This document shows, piece by piece, positions 38,110-50,615 of a DNA stretch of 64,000 bases (its first letter is position 1; the number at the start of each line of letters is the position of its first letter). Location of the stretch: the NCBI RefSeq assembly GCF_965638725.1, contig NC_134949.1, positions 42,622,151 through 42,686,150 on the forward strand, given 5' to 3'. The DNA is from Aptenodytes patagonicus. Lineage: Eukaryota; Chordata; Aves; Sphenisciformes; Spheniscidae. A model generated the notes under the pieces. The model made no database searches, had not been told where the DNA came from, and saw only the letters and a program-made list of their open reading frames with translations. Both the position numbers and the translations under genes were made by a program.

Positions 38110-41100
38110 TAAGTATGTGTTTGTACAGGAGGGCAATTTGAGATGATCTTGTGCGAGGTAGAGCTGCAATGCAGACTGCTGGCTGCTGAACGTTGAGTTT
38201 GTCGTAAAGCCGTATCCAATGGGGAAGGAAATGCAACGGAACTGGTGGGTGGCAAAGTAGCTGTTAAAACAACCATTTCAGATAAAATGTCACAGACTGA
38301 AGTTTGATTGATAAAATTTCTTTTTTGCATGCCACCGGGAGGAAGAAAAGAGCCCATCTGTTCTCCAAGCATTGCACATTGTTAAGCAAACTGCTCGCAG
38401 CTTGGCAGATCAGAACATTGGAAGAAAAAAAAATTAAAAAAAGCCACCCATAGATGAGCATGAATACAAGATAAGTCATTGAAGTTTACCCAAAAGCAAC
38501 ATAAAAATTATGGTTGTTGCCAGGAAGTTATGCCAGGGTATTCTCACGGGCTTGGCTCGCCAGGACAGGCAGGCAGAGAGAGAAAGCGGCGGGGAATAGG
38601 GGTGCATTCTTCTGCCGCCGAGGCTGGCGAGGGCTGCTTGGCTGCTCGCTGCAGGGAGAATGCATGTGTTTGTCTTAGCAGACAAAGGGCACCATTATCA
38701 CATACCTCAGCAGGGTTGTAGATGTCAACCAAATAATTGGTTTTATTTAGAATATGACGTCCAAATGGTGAATGAAGCATTTTGGGTGTCCTGGAAAGAT
38801 TTTATATACAAACCAGCTGGAATCCCATTGACAGGAAGAGCCTCTTCCTTTCCCTCACCCCCCTCCCCATTACTTTCAGTCAGACAGAGCTGGAAGTGGC
38901 TGAGAGGAGCTCCAAGAAGCCTGCGCCTTTGAGCAGTAAAGTCTACTGGTGCTAAACATCTGACACTTGTTCATTAAGAGAGAGCCGGGCAAGCATTTCA
39001 TCATTGAGATGAGTATTTAATACATGAATGGGTAGCGAGAAAACATATTTGTGGCCATTTCAAAAGGCTGTCATACAAGGAGACTCCAAGTCTGAGCAGG
39101 TTGGAAAAGCTGCAGGGCGCTTTGGAAATCTCTCAAATGAACTCACACTTTTAAAGCACGAAGTTGCTGTTGCAGCTTCCAAAGAGAAGTGAGAAGTAGA
39201 GTGAGCGGGCAGGCGCGGGGCAGGCAGTGGGTGCTGGGCTTCAGCCTTCCTTTAGCACAACCTTAGGCTATAGGGAAGGGGGGACCTTACACAGCTTCCC
39301 ATGCAGAGCATCACAGCTGCACCCACCCCAAAACATTACAACTTTAGTCCCATCACTCTCTAGCTGCATGAGTGATGTGCTAGGATTTTCCAGAGACTCA
39401 GAGAAGGACAGCCCGTCCTGGTAGCTCTAGTACATCTCATGGCTGATGCAGGATAGATGCATCTTCTTACTGTGGGAATCTACCATCTGCTCAAGGAAAA
39501 TTATTAAATGTAAATATATTCAAAACAAGAACTGAATATGAGCAAGGACCTCCAATAGCTGGAGATAGAAGAATGTTTCAAATGAGACAAAAAAGTGCAG
39601 AAACATTCAGTAATGTGCTTTTTCTCTACTTTTGGAAGATGCAGGATACTGGCTCCTGTAACAGGAGCAGAGTGCGTCTTGTGCATCCCAAGTGTCCCAA
39701 AAGAGCTGGCTGAGAAGAGAATGGTTTGTCAGTAGCTTCTTAAGTACCAGGAGAATTAGAGAAAATTTAAAGGAAGATGGCGATGTGCTAATGGAACAGG
39801 ACAAGTAGGAGGTCGCTGCCTGACAGCTGTAGGCTGGCTGACTGATTTCTGTCCTAGGTGAAACTATGGAGAAGCTTGATGGGCAATTCAGTGATCAAGA
39901 AGATGTACATTTAATCACTGACACCAATGTTTTATAAGAACAAACTGGCATTATTTAACATATCTTTCACTTTTCCAGTTTACAAGTTGGGCTGATAAAA
40001 GGCAATTGTGGACATATGACAGACTTCTAACCCATACTTGTTTTAACAGACTAGCTGGCTGTTATCTCAAAAAAACCCCACCAACATCAACAAAAAATCC
40101 CCACTACATGATACAGGACACAGGCAGTGGATTAAGACCTTGCTGATTAACAATGAGGAACAGTCATGAAATGAACTGCCAGATTTCTGACTCAATCAGT
40201 GTAGGACCAAGGCAGTGTTTCTGCTGAGCACCTGAAAGCAATTACAAGAACACTGCAAAGCCAATGTGTGGAAGATACCCAGGTTGCAAAGGAAATATGC
40301 TATGACATGGCAGTCATGTGGAGTGAGCTGGGGCACTTGCTCAGCTCAAGTCACCCAAACAAGAAGTATTTTAACACAAGGCAATGCAAAACCACATATC
40401 TAGGAAGGAGGAATGCTGGCTGGACCCACACGGTGGGAAATAGGACCCTAGAAAGAAACAACTCTGTGTAGCGTTTGGGAATTAAAAGAGAACAAGCAGT
40501 ACAACTGAAGTGCTAAGAACAAAAAAATAGACATATGACAAAAAAAAAGTGTGACAAAAAAAAAGATCCATATGACACAAAAAAAGATGTATGGGTATAT
40601 GGACAAGAAAATAGTGAGCAACACAGTGACACAAATGGTTATATAAAACATTGGTGAGGTGATCCTGGAAACCTGTGTCAAGTTAGTGACTACATTTCTT
40701 ATAGAATAAAATTAGCTTGCAGAAGAGACCCACCAAATAATTGCAAGACAGGAAAATTGCCAAAAGCTCTGAGAAAAATGTCATTTGCTTGTCAAAATCT
40801 GTAGAGAATGCTTCTATAGGGTTTCAGAATACCTAGTATTAAGAAGGTATTAATCCAGATAAAGGTTTCAGTGGTAATATTCAAGTTATCAATAGATAAT
40901 AATTATCAGTTTTAAGAGCAGTATTAAGAAATGCAATTTTTACACAAATACATTTTTCAAAAAGAAGAATGATTATCAAAGGGTTGAGAAATAAATGGTT
41001 TCTCCACTTCTTGATGGCATCAGCTGAAGATTTGCTGCCTTTCTGGATGATATGCTTTAGTCTAACACAAGTTATTTAGTTCAATATATGGACATTCAAA

Positions 41101-43698
41101 CAAAATGTAATGATCTGTTCCCTGCAGGCAGCTGTGCTACATCTAAGGGTCCTTTCTTGCCTTCAGATCTGTGACCCTCCCAGTTCCCTCCCCACATTGC
41201 TCTGCACATTAAGGCTTGTGCCATGGAAACCACAAATAGAGTAGAAAATATCCCTGTAAATCACTGTGGTCAAGCAGCACTTCTTATTTAGGATTTGAGA
41301 CCATTTTCAAATCAGGAGAGTGGAAACAAAGGGAGTCAGCAAGAAAGATAAGACACGCCAATAGCAATAGTAAGCGCTGGGATTACTAGGGCCGTGGGCA
41401 CCCAGCAAGCTCATGGGGACCGAAGGACACTGCCAATCTCATGGGTCAGATGACCCCATTTCAGCATGTGCTGGACTGAGACATCCCGCCTAAGTGGTCT
41501 CAAAGCATTTTACTGTAGATTTGGGCTGTGTGCTGATCCTGTTATCAGGTTTAAGAGCAGGAACTGTGGTGCCGCCAAAATTAAATAAGGGTTAAAAAAA
41601 AAAAAGAAGAGGGCACCAGCAGACACTGCTATCAAACAGAGTGCTTGCTTGTGCTCTTACGCTGTTGGAAGTCATCAGCAAATTAGGTATAAAAGGAACA
41701 GGCAGGCAGCATGTTCCCAGCTGAACTGCTATAAATGTCACAGCGTTTGTACTGACACCACAGGCTGCTTCATCACCCAAAAAAAAAAAAAAAAAAAGAA
41801 GAAAAAGGGGGAAAAAAAGGAAGATAATATTGCAAAGAGGATTGTTTTTCAAATGAGAAAAGTCAAACATATTTAGCAAAATCTACCCTGCAGGAATCAA
41901 ATAATCAGACTATAATTGGATGATGGTCAACAGATGATGGGAGCTGAATGACTAAATAGTAACTCTACGTCACTGACAAAAAATACTTAAAACATGTAAA
42001 ATGTCTTATACCAACGAGTAAATGGGAATGGGATAAAGATGTGAAAGAGTTTGAACTGTTGGTTTAGATCAGACAATCCTTTGAACAGGAAGAAGGACGG
42101 GAAAAAAAAGTTGTAGTGCAGGGAAAAGTACTGTATTGCTTTAGGGTTGATGCTCTTCCATTATCTTAAAGATCTCCTTATTCACTGTTAGCAAACAAGC
42201 AACGCTTCCCATAAAGTCACAAAACCCAGCAGTTTCTCTCTTGCTGCTTTCTCAGTATCCGAAGGAGCAGTTCAGCAGGAACTGTAAGTGACGGCTATTT
42301 CACCTCATCATTTTTAAAGGGAAAATTACATTCTAAAAGTTCTCTTCCAGTAGCTTGGCTGAAACATGGCTTTCTACAGACAGCCTTATCCAAAATATTC
42401 ACAAACACCTGCTGCTTCCCATACCAAGGCAAAATTCTCCTGGTTTCAGTTTGTGATGAATTCAACAGTTGGGACAGGTTTGCAAAGCTCTCGGTGCCCC
42501 AGATAAAACTCCAGGAGAGCATCATGTTTCAGGGCAGACACTGGGCGATGCACAGAGACTTGGGAGTCATTGCAACCGCAAAATCAGAGGGATAAACACC
42601 ATGGGAGATATGGGCAGGTCAGGTGAAATGGTCTCCTTGAGAGCCAGAAGTATTCTGCAATCACTTGAAAGTCTCCAGAGTACTTCGGCATCTCTTGGTC
42701 TGCTGGTGAACAAAGAGGCAGGATGGGGCTGGTTTCCGCATACAGCAATGCAAGTCAGAAAAGGGACCCCAAGTTGCTAAAGGGATTTTATGAAATCTCG
42801 GCAAGGCAACATCTGCCCATTCGACAAAGCTCTGCATGGATCGGTTAGAAAGACTCCTACAATGTTTTGAATACCACAATGTGCCATTTATTCCTTCTCA
42901 TCCAGGAGGAAACTTCTCTCTTTATAATTTATGAGACTGTGTTTGGTAACAAGCAGGCTGTGGCATCTCTATGGGGAATGAGGAACCTTAGAGCAGATAC
43001 CACCTCATGATTAATTCGTGAAGCACACAAGAAGGAGCAGCAAGGACATTTTACGTACCCCTTCAATCGTCCCTTCCAGAGAGACCACGGCTCTTATCTC
43101 TGCCTCAGAGAGGTAAAGGCAGGGCATACATTGCAATGGGACAACATTTTGATGCAGGAACATTTTCATACCTGGTCCTTAAGCTAGGAGAAGAGAGCTA
43201 GGCTATGCCTACCCACTCCTACAAGAAGAACATTTCTGCTCCTGAAGCCCAGTTTGGCCTCCCTACCTAGCCAGCAGGTCCTGCTTCAGATTTGGTCTTC
43301 AGATTTGTTCCACTTGCATCAGAGGGCTCAAGGGCAATTGTTTTTTCCTCACAGTTTCTGTCCACCCAGATCTGTGACTTCTAGCTGTGGGAGACAGTGA
43401 GAGGCATCTTCAGAAGGCAGGGCATATGAATAGACTAATTTCAACCAAAGTGGTTATAATCAGTGGCTTTTATTGCAATATAAATTAGCAGCAAGACACT
43501 TTCCTTTAAATAATTGATTAGAATCTTGTTCTGTGTTTCTTCTCTTTGATTCTTTTGCAAGGGAGAGGTAGGCCTCACTGATTACTGGCCACGAAGCTGT
43601 GTTGATTTGAAGTTGTATATGGTCTTTGCACAGAATTTGGCATTTATTTTTGCTATCCAGGAGGACACATGGTGAACATATTTAAGCCATTACACAAC
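38110..43698. other. Intergenic, no gene recognised
   Basis: Mostly AT-rich unique DNA. Simple-sequence features: an A-rich imperfect repeat at 40521-40587 and poly(A) with interruptions at 41780-41820. The short open frames show no family resemblance. Confidence 0.45.
40533..40587. repeat. Imperfect tandem repeat of a 'tgac + A-run' unit
   Basis: Three units: tatgac followed by nine A and g, gtgac followed by nine A and g, tatgacac followed by seven A and g. It encodes nothing. Confidence 0.6.
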
Positions 43699-44068
43699 TG
43701 CCCTGGTTTCGGCTGGGATGGAGTTAATTCTCTTCCTAGTAGCTGGTACAGTGCTGTGTTTTGGATTTAGGATGAGAACAATGTTGATAACACACCGATG
43801 TTTCAGTTGTTGCTAAGCAGTGCTTACACTAGTCAAGGACTTTTCAGCTTCCCATGCCCTGCCAGCGAGAAGCTGGGAGGGGGCACAGCCAGGACAGCTG
43901 ACCCAAACTGGCCAGAGGGATATTCCATGCCATGTGACATCATGCTCAGTACATAAACTGGGGGGAGTTGGCCGGGGGGCGGTGACCGCTGCTCGGGGAC
44001 TGGCTGGGCATCGGTCGGCGGGTGGTGAGCAATTGCACTGTGCATCACTTGCTTTGTATATTCTTTTA

Positions 44069-44100
<32 letters not shown>

Positions 44101-44143
44101 TTCTCTTCCTTTTCTGTCCTATTAAACTGTCTTTATCTCAACT
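43699..44143 (+). mobile_element. Endogenous retrovirus LTR, 3'-truncated
   Basis: Starts TGCCCTGGTTTCGGCTGGGA, matching the terminus of the 6222-6768 LTR read on its own strand, and stays collinear with it (ggagttaattctcttcctag, the cttcccatgccctgcc block, the gctcggggactggctgggcatc block, a tttgtatat TATA-like box, ATTAAA at 44123-44128). Homology stops after tctttatctcaac; the last roughly 100 nt of the family are missing. No internal viral sequence is attached. Confidence 0.85.
44068..44101. repeat. (TTA)n microsatellite inside the LTR
   Basis: About eleven att/tta triplets between the TATA-like box and the ATTAAA of the LTR, at the position where the 6222-6768 copy also carries a triplet run. 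Confidence 0.9.
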
Positions 44144-44397
44144 CAGTATGAACAGGACAGCAAAAGAAAACTGAAAAAGCCAACTCATTTCTGCATCCTG
44201 CTGTTTCTGGATGGAAAGTGGGATTTAATAAAAGTGCAGAAATTTAAAACTATGGTAAATTTGTTTCATATGTATAATTTACTCTTCTCAAATTACATTT
44301 TGCACTGGCTATGAATGGCTTTGTTTACTGAAAGCCTTATCCATAGTCAAGGATTTTAAACAACTAAAGCAAAGCAAAGCAGATATTCCTTCTGTAC

Positions 44398-44514
44398 CTG
44401 GAGAAGAGGCTGCTGCTGCTGCCGAAAGCTGGTACATGTCCTTGGTAAAATCCCGGTTCTTCAAGGTGGTCAGCTGTGACTCTCCTTCTTCTAGAGCTCC
44501 CACTGTCTCAAAGA
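44398..44514 (-). CDS. Candidate orphan coding exon (117 nt), unassigned
   Basis: On the - strand a pyrimidine-rich tract ending in an AG (tttactTgtttgctctcaaag) precedes 117 nt without a stop that end at a strong donor, CTCCAG|GTACAG. The exon is symmetrical (phase 1-1, 39 codons' worth) and its composition is more GC-rich and more codon-like than its AT-rich surroundings. The peptide is acidic then mixed (VFETVGALEEGESQLTTLKN at its start) and closes with an alanine run and SSPG. I do not recognise the family and see no partner exon with confidence nearby. It may be an exon of an unannotated transcript, an alternative exon, or chance. Confidence 0.35.
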
Positions 44515-47500
44515 CTTTGAGAGCAAACAAGTAAATATTATCTATCAGTGTTTATTCAGTTCATGCTATTTTAATACCATGTGGTAACCTTAAAATAGGC
44601 CATCATGATTGTGAATTAAATTTCAAATCTATACTTATTTAAAAAAAAAAAGTGAAGCTAAAAATAATATGTGAGTTTGTCAATATGTAAATTGAAAATT
44701 ATATTTAATAATACTTGGTAAGCAATATGCCATATTTGTTTACATCATAAATCATGTTTAATTTTACTTATTATCCCTCTGTGGTAGGTGTTACAGTGCT
44801 GTGTACCTCCACTGCATCTGCCTGAGGCCATGTAATGAAATTCATGGCCCAGTGTGCTCAGGGAACAGAGGAGGACAGGGCTTGGCTAGCAGAGGGTTGG
44901 ATACGCAGTTACAGTAATGGCAGGGACCACGTGAAGGATGTTAAATGAGTAGGATGCGGGTATTTATCACGTTGTGGGGGGCAGCAGCTTTCCCAGTTGT
45001 CCCACCTCTGGAGCTGGGCACTTCTGGAAGGGGGACTGAGGCGGTTCTGGGCAGCGAGCACCCCTCCCCATGAAGTGCTGGGGCACCTCGGGGGATACTA
45101 GCTGCACCCAAGGCTACTACTACCTACTGAGAAGCCTGATGGCCTAGGGTTTCTTGGAATTACCATGCCAGAAGATACCGGTTCATATGTTTATGAAATC
45201 CAGGGCAGGCTCGCAGCTTTAGTACTGAGAAATCGTATTGTATTGTCATATTATATTGTCAAGACCTTTTTGGTCTTGACATTTACAGTCCCCTTTCACC
45301 AGGGCTTTAGGTTATAACTGTGCTGTAGCTGCGCACAGGTTCATGTAAGCACCATGCCATAACAGCACTTTATTCCGAGAGTCATTTACTCTCAGCTGTA
45401 ACCACAGCTACTAGCAGGAGTTAGACCTACTCACTATGGTCAGAGGATGTTTTTCTTTCAAGCAATCTCTGAGAAAACACTTGAAATGAGCCTCCACACT
45501 TTGTACACATGGTTAATATAATCTTTAATTTCTGCTTAAAAAGCAATGGTAGCAGAAGTCATTTTCTTCCTTGTAAGCTTCAAATCCAAATACGAGAGTA
45601 AAATAATGACACATGAAGAGATGAAAGCCCCATCCAGGACTGTTTATATGCATTGCTGTTCTATTTGAGAAGGATTTTAGGTGTCCCTACTTCTAGAGCT
45701 GTCAGTTGGCTTTACTGCCGCATGCACTTAACCTTCCCCTGAACACCAACTTCAAAGCCTCAGTGCTTTGTGGGCGTCATCGGTCTTTCAGATACAAGAA
45801 AATACTGCTTTTTGCTAAAAGATGTGCTTTGTTCCTTTTGTTGGGTAAGCAGAATGTCCCGGCAGCCTCAGCACTTCATCGTTAACTGCAGAACATAGTT
45901 CACACACAGCTTGGGAGAGAACTGGAGCGAAAAGAAAAATGGTTTTGCCTCCTGCCCCTGACCCCATGCCACCATGTTATTTTTCACAAGATCACTAAGA
46001 CGTTCATGAGCACAAATCAGTATCATTCAAAAACCAAATGTCAAAGGAAACAATAAAAATCCCAGGGTTTTATGAATGGGAGGGATTGTCCTGCGCTGCT
46101 AGGCTTGGATCAATGCAAAGCTGGCAGGGGACGCCACCACAATGCAATAAATGCTGCCATCTGTTACTCCTGAGCTCCTGGAGCATGTAAAAGGCACCAG
46201 TGAAAATCAGCCCTGTCCCAACACAAGGTGCTCAGGCAGCTCCTTCCCGCCCACGAGGGCAGTGGGCAAAGCTGGTGTGTGGTGGTGTTGGTGAGGCTTC
46301 GCCACGGTGGATCCGCCCTGGGGAAAGACACCTAGGGGGAGCTGGGACTGTTGCGAGGCATCCCCATGGTGGAAAGCCTCCATGAGGTTTCCAACGCCGT
46401 GGTTCTCTGATGCTCACCCGCCCCATAGCACCAGATTAGATCAGTGCTTTGGTGGCATCTGGGCCTTCCTTCTCCACCTGGGAAGGTCCAACGCCCAGCA
46501 CACTAGGAAGCACTTCATGTATTTTTGTATACCTAAAGCCACCACCTCCCCTGCAGCAGCTCACCCCAGGTCTGAGACTCGTTCAGGAGAGCATGCCGGG
46601 CAAATAGGCTGCTTCCTTTCCCTCCAGCCTCCCTGCAAGAACCGATCTGTCTCCAAGTGCATGGGACATGTTTCCCAGGGCACTCGGGAAGCTGGCTGTT
46701 TAGGGTCCTGCCACCCATCTGTAAGCATCCCGCCCCCATCCCCCCTCCCTGCATGCGGGATGAGGGCTGCCTGCCAGCAATCGCCCCGGCCATGGGAGCA
46801 AACAGCTTCCCACGTCACCCCGATGCTGACTGCTCAGCTTAGGGGCATTTGCATTGCTTCTGCAGGCTCAGGCACAGTGTGTTTGGCATAATTTATACCC
46901 AAGATACCTGCAGCTGAGGACTTAAACATGGAGGCACTCCAAAAGATAACAGGCCGTTGTTCTCTGCTGTGCAGAGAAATCCATGAAGCCTAATGACAGA
47001 AACAGAAAGGAAGAGGAGACACCCACATACGAAAGCAGTCTGCTCAAAAACTACCCCGTTATTTTTAGTGCAGAGTGCTGCTCATGTTTGCAGGCGTATT
47101 TTTTTTCCCACCCTGAGTCCATGCAGAGAGGGGGATAAATCTCTGTAACAGCTCATCATTTCCATTTTCTTTACATTCAGATAATGTATTTCAAGGTTGA
47201 AAGACTGGGTGAACACTACTGGCTACACATGCAACACTGTTGGAAACGGGACTTGTATGCTTATCTTTGAAAATCTGGCCCCTGGGGGATGTGATAATTT
47301 CTCTCATTATTTTAGCTGGTCCTCTTGAATGCTCTTCTCCTCCCAGGCACATGGCAGCTTGGAGTGGCTGTGTCCCCCACGAAAAAATTGGGAGCTGCTA
47401 ACCGTGCCACCAATTCACTGGGAAGCTGCAGGAGGGACCAACTGTGCATAATTATGGACAGCAAAACACCAGTCCCACAGCAGGGAGAAGCATGCAGATG

Positions 47501-48938
47501 AACCTCTCAAAAGATTTAATTATGTAGAAGTGATTTCTATTTTGAAATCCCACAGGATTTCTATTTCAAAAATTAAGTACTAGAAAAAATGCTTTTTCTG
47601 TCTATTTGTGTCAAAACATTTGTGTCCCTCCTACCCTCTCCCCTAGTTTGCTTTATATTTACAGGAAACAGTGCACGCTTTGTGATGCTGTACATATTCT
47701 GATCAGCCTTTTTCCTCAAAACCAGATTCAGTGATCATGACTAAACTGAGATGTGCCTGATTTTTCACTGAACATGAATAAAAGGCAGTTAGGTTCTTCC
47801 CTTTGAGCTTGTCAAACAAGACTGATTAAAAATATGCAGCTAGCTGGAAAAAAAGCAAGACAGAAACCTGTGAAGCTAAACAGAACAGCCTCATAAGCTG
47901 ATTTTTAGCTTAACTGGTTTTCATCTAGCAAGAACTTCACCAGGAAGAAAATAAGCCTAATCAGACAAGCAAAAAACCCCAGTTCACATTAAAAAACACA
48001 ATTCATTTGCCAATTAGGTCTCGAAACACTATTAGCAAGGACTGGAGGGTACCTGGAACACAGCTACCTTTTCTAAGTGATCACTTACATGATGCTGTGG
48101 CCCAACAATTTACTACATTAGCAGATAAACATGTTTGATCAGAGCTATTAACTAAATTGGATAATTCATGAGCAGTAATTACCCTATATGAAGGAGTGAA
48201 TGGATTTACAGTGCCTTTGTTTGACTGGGGACACTGCAGTTCAAAATCTTAGTGTGAAATACAGACATTGTATACTACTGGTCATACCATGTGGGCAAAC
48301 ATTTTGAAATACCTTTTTTCCCCCCATCAAACTGTGGCTGAGATGATCACCAAAAGGATATAATTAAAATACAGATGAAAAGCTTCCCATATTGAAAACT
48401 AACAGGCTTCAGGAGGACGTGCCACCTATGGGCACAAGGGATTCGAAACCCACCGAGCATCTTGCAGGTGATGTTTCCTTGTGCAACACAGTCCCACCGG
48501 GAGATGGGTTGGGTCGGGTTGGGTGAAGAGAGATGAGCTGCTGGCCAAAGCCCTCTCCACCCAACACAAGCTTGCCGGGCTGCTGTGGGCTGGCAACCAG
48601 GAGGAGGGTGACGGGCGGTGAGCTGCCTGCAGCTCATGTCGCTGGTGGGGATGTGTCTGAGCTGGGGAGGCTGTGGAGGAGGTGGCTCAGGATGCCTCCT
48701 GGCACAGGTGGTGGTGGCACAGGCTGGTGCATCCCGCTGAGGACTGGGGTGTTCATTACCCCCCTGTAATGGCCGTGGCAAAGCCTTGCCTGTTCAGGGT
48801 AAACGTGGCCTCGCTTGGCTAGGGAAAGTCACTGTGGACCAACATACATGGCCAGATGAAATCATGCAGCAGAGCCAGGCCCTGGGAAACGCCCAAAGCC
48901 AGCCACTGGATTGAGGCACGAGTGAGGGTTGGACTGTC
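44515..48938. other. Intergenic, no gene recognised
   Basis: Alternates AT-rich blocks (44.6-44.8, 47.5-48.3 kb) with a GC-rich block at 46.2-46.9 kb that has chance frames on both strands. Contains a perfect short hairpin at 45257-45281. No repeat family recognised. Confidence 0.4.
45257..45281. repeat. Perfect short hairpin
   Basis: Arms tgtcaagacc and ggtcttgaca (10 bp, no mismatch) around a five-T loop. Too short for a typical miRNA precursor. Confidence 0.85.
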
Positions 48939-48987
48939 TTTTCCCTTTTCCCTTTTCCCTTTTCCCTTTTCCCTTTTCCCTTTTCCC
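48939..48987. repeat. (TTTTCCC)7 minisatellite
   Basis: Seven perfect copies of a 7-base unit, 49 nt in all, continuing into a less regular pyrimidine tract to about 49010. The - strand reads (GGGAAAA)7, with seven GGG tracts at 4-base spacing. Confidence 0.95.
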
Positions 48988-49010
48988 TTCTCTTTCTTCT
49001 TCCCCTTGCC

Positions 49011-50515
49011 TTTCCCGCAGCAGCCGGTGATCAGCCCAGATCCATTGCCTCCCCGAACCGCAGGGAGCCCTGCAGAGGCTGCCCCGAAAAGGGGCTTTAA
49101 AGGTCAGCGTCACTGCTTGATGCCGATACATCTAAAAGTCACTTGCAAAGAAAAATGCGATTTTTCATCCCCCTCCCAACGCAGCAGCCATTGGGTGTGG
49201 ATGCCAACTCTTCCTGCAGCAGGACTGCCATGGGCACTGGCTCCTGCCACGAGAGCAGGGATGTCCGGCTCCGCGGTGGCTATTCCTGGTGAGCCCCGGC
49301 TGCTGCTTCTACACAGCAGGCACCGCGCCAAGGACCAAGCACACCGGCAGTCAAGGGGCATGAGGCAACAGCCAGGAGGAGGAACCACTACATCGGTCCT
49401 ATCAGAGCTCTCGGCCTCCGAGCTGCACAGCCGCTGGCAAACTTCAGGGTTGGAGGAATGGCTGCAAGATGCGCAAGCCCGTCTGCACAACAGGGTCTCT
49501 CCTGGTACTTCTGGGGGGGAGCAGAGAAGGTGAACCAGCCACTGTGAGGAAACCATGTGTCTGTACAAATCCCTTTCAGTCCCCAGTTTGCTAGAAAAAA
49601 CAAACACTAGTGTGTTTTTGAAGTGTGTCCACTGGGAGCAATACCAAATTGTTTTACTTGAACACGGGAGAACGAGTGATGGATTTGAGTTGTACCTGAA
49701 GTGGGTGTCCTGCTGGGTGCTCCCCTGATCCCAGCCCCTGCGAGGGAAGGGGCCGACCTCCCCTTTCCTTTCCTTTGTGTCGGTGCTGAGATCCTTCAAC
49801 ACCTTGCACGTGCAGTCTCTCCTAGTTTTTCCTGCCTGATTTCATGTGTTACTTTTAGCACGTAGAGAGGAATGAAGACAAGTGAAACGACCGTGCGGGA
49901 CAGGCAGTGAGAGCTTGGATCAGACAGACGGTGGATCCTGCCAAAACAGGCAGCGCAGCTTCCCAGCCACTGTGAAGGGAAGGGTGCGATGCTGCCGGAC
50001 CCCAGGCTGGCTGGAAGCTCCGCTGTCATCCCGAGGACCTATGTGCCCGACCTCTCACAGTGACATTACCACGGCGTTATTCTGGTCAGGAGGGGGTAGC
50101 CACAACAGTTTGTGTCTCGGGAAGCAAAGTGTGCCACGCAGCAGCGTAGAGGACAGATACTCTAGCAGCTGCCAGCTCAGGCTCCCTGGATGCCTCTTGC
50201 CCTGGTTCCTAATGTTTCTTAGGACAACCCTGTCTCTCAGCTTTGGTAGCAGATAGCAAGTCTGGAGCTCAAGCTGTAAAAATCCACCAGAAAACATGGG
50301 CTTGGATAATTTCCCTAACCTAAAATGGTCTTTTTTCTTTTTGTGCACAGCCAGAAGAGATAGAGGAGGGAGCAGATTTCTAAGTCACAAAATGATGATA
50401 TAGATGCAAATGTGTGGCCAAAAGCCAAGGCTGGAAACCAGCCAGAGAGCCAAATACTTGACTCAAGTGAGTGGGTGCGATGGCTTGTGATCCTGAGTGG
50501 TCCTGGTGTGGGTTA
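49011..50515. other. Intergenic with long chance frames
   Basis: Two overlapping long frames on opposite strands (48856-49533 + and 49110-49802 -) without domains. I do not call them genes. No repeat family recognised. Confidence 0.4.
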
Positions 50516-50615
50516 GAGGATCACAGGGTAATTCAGGTAGGAAGGGACCTCAGCAGGTTGTCGCTGTAGGCCAGCCTCCTGCTCAGAGCAGGATTGGCCC
50601 GTTTGCCATCTGCCT
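50516..50615 (-). mobile_element. Old CR1 3'-end fragment
   Basis: The + strand text 'aggatcacagggtaattcag' followed by 'gtaggaagggacct' and 'cctcctgctcagagcagg' is the reverse complement of the CR1 3' UTR, strongly diverged. The limits are approximate and the octamer tail is not clear. Confidence 0.65.

Noticed and set aside
41780-41820. Interrupted poly(A) tract as a retrocopy tail
   Set aside because: Upstream sequence has no gene resemblance; simple A-rich repeat is the plainer reading.
48856-49802. Two long overlapping frames on opposite strands (225 and 230 codons)
   Set aside because: Mutually overlapping, one runs through the TTTTCCC repeat giving a Phe/Pro/Ser run, and neither shows a domain.
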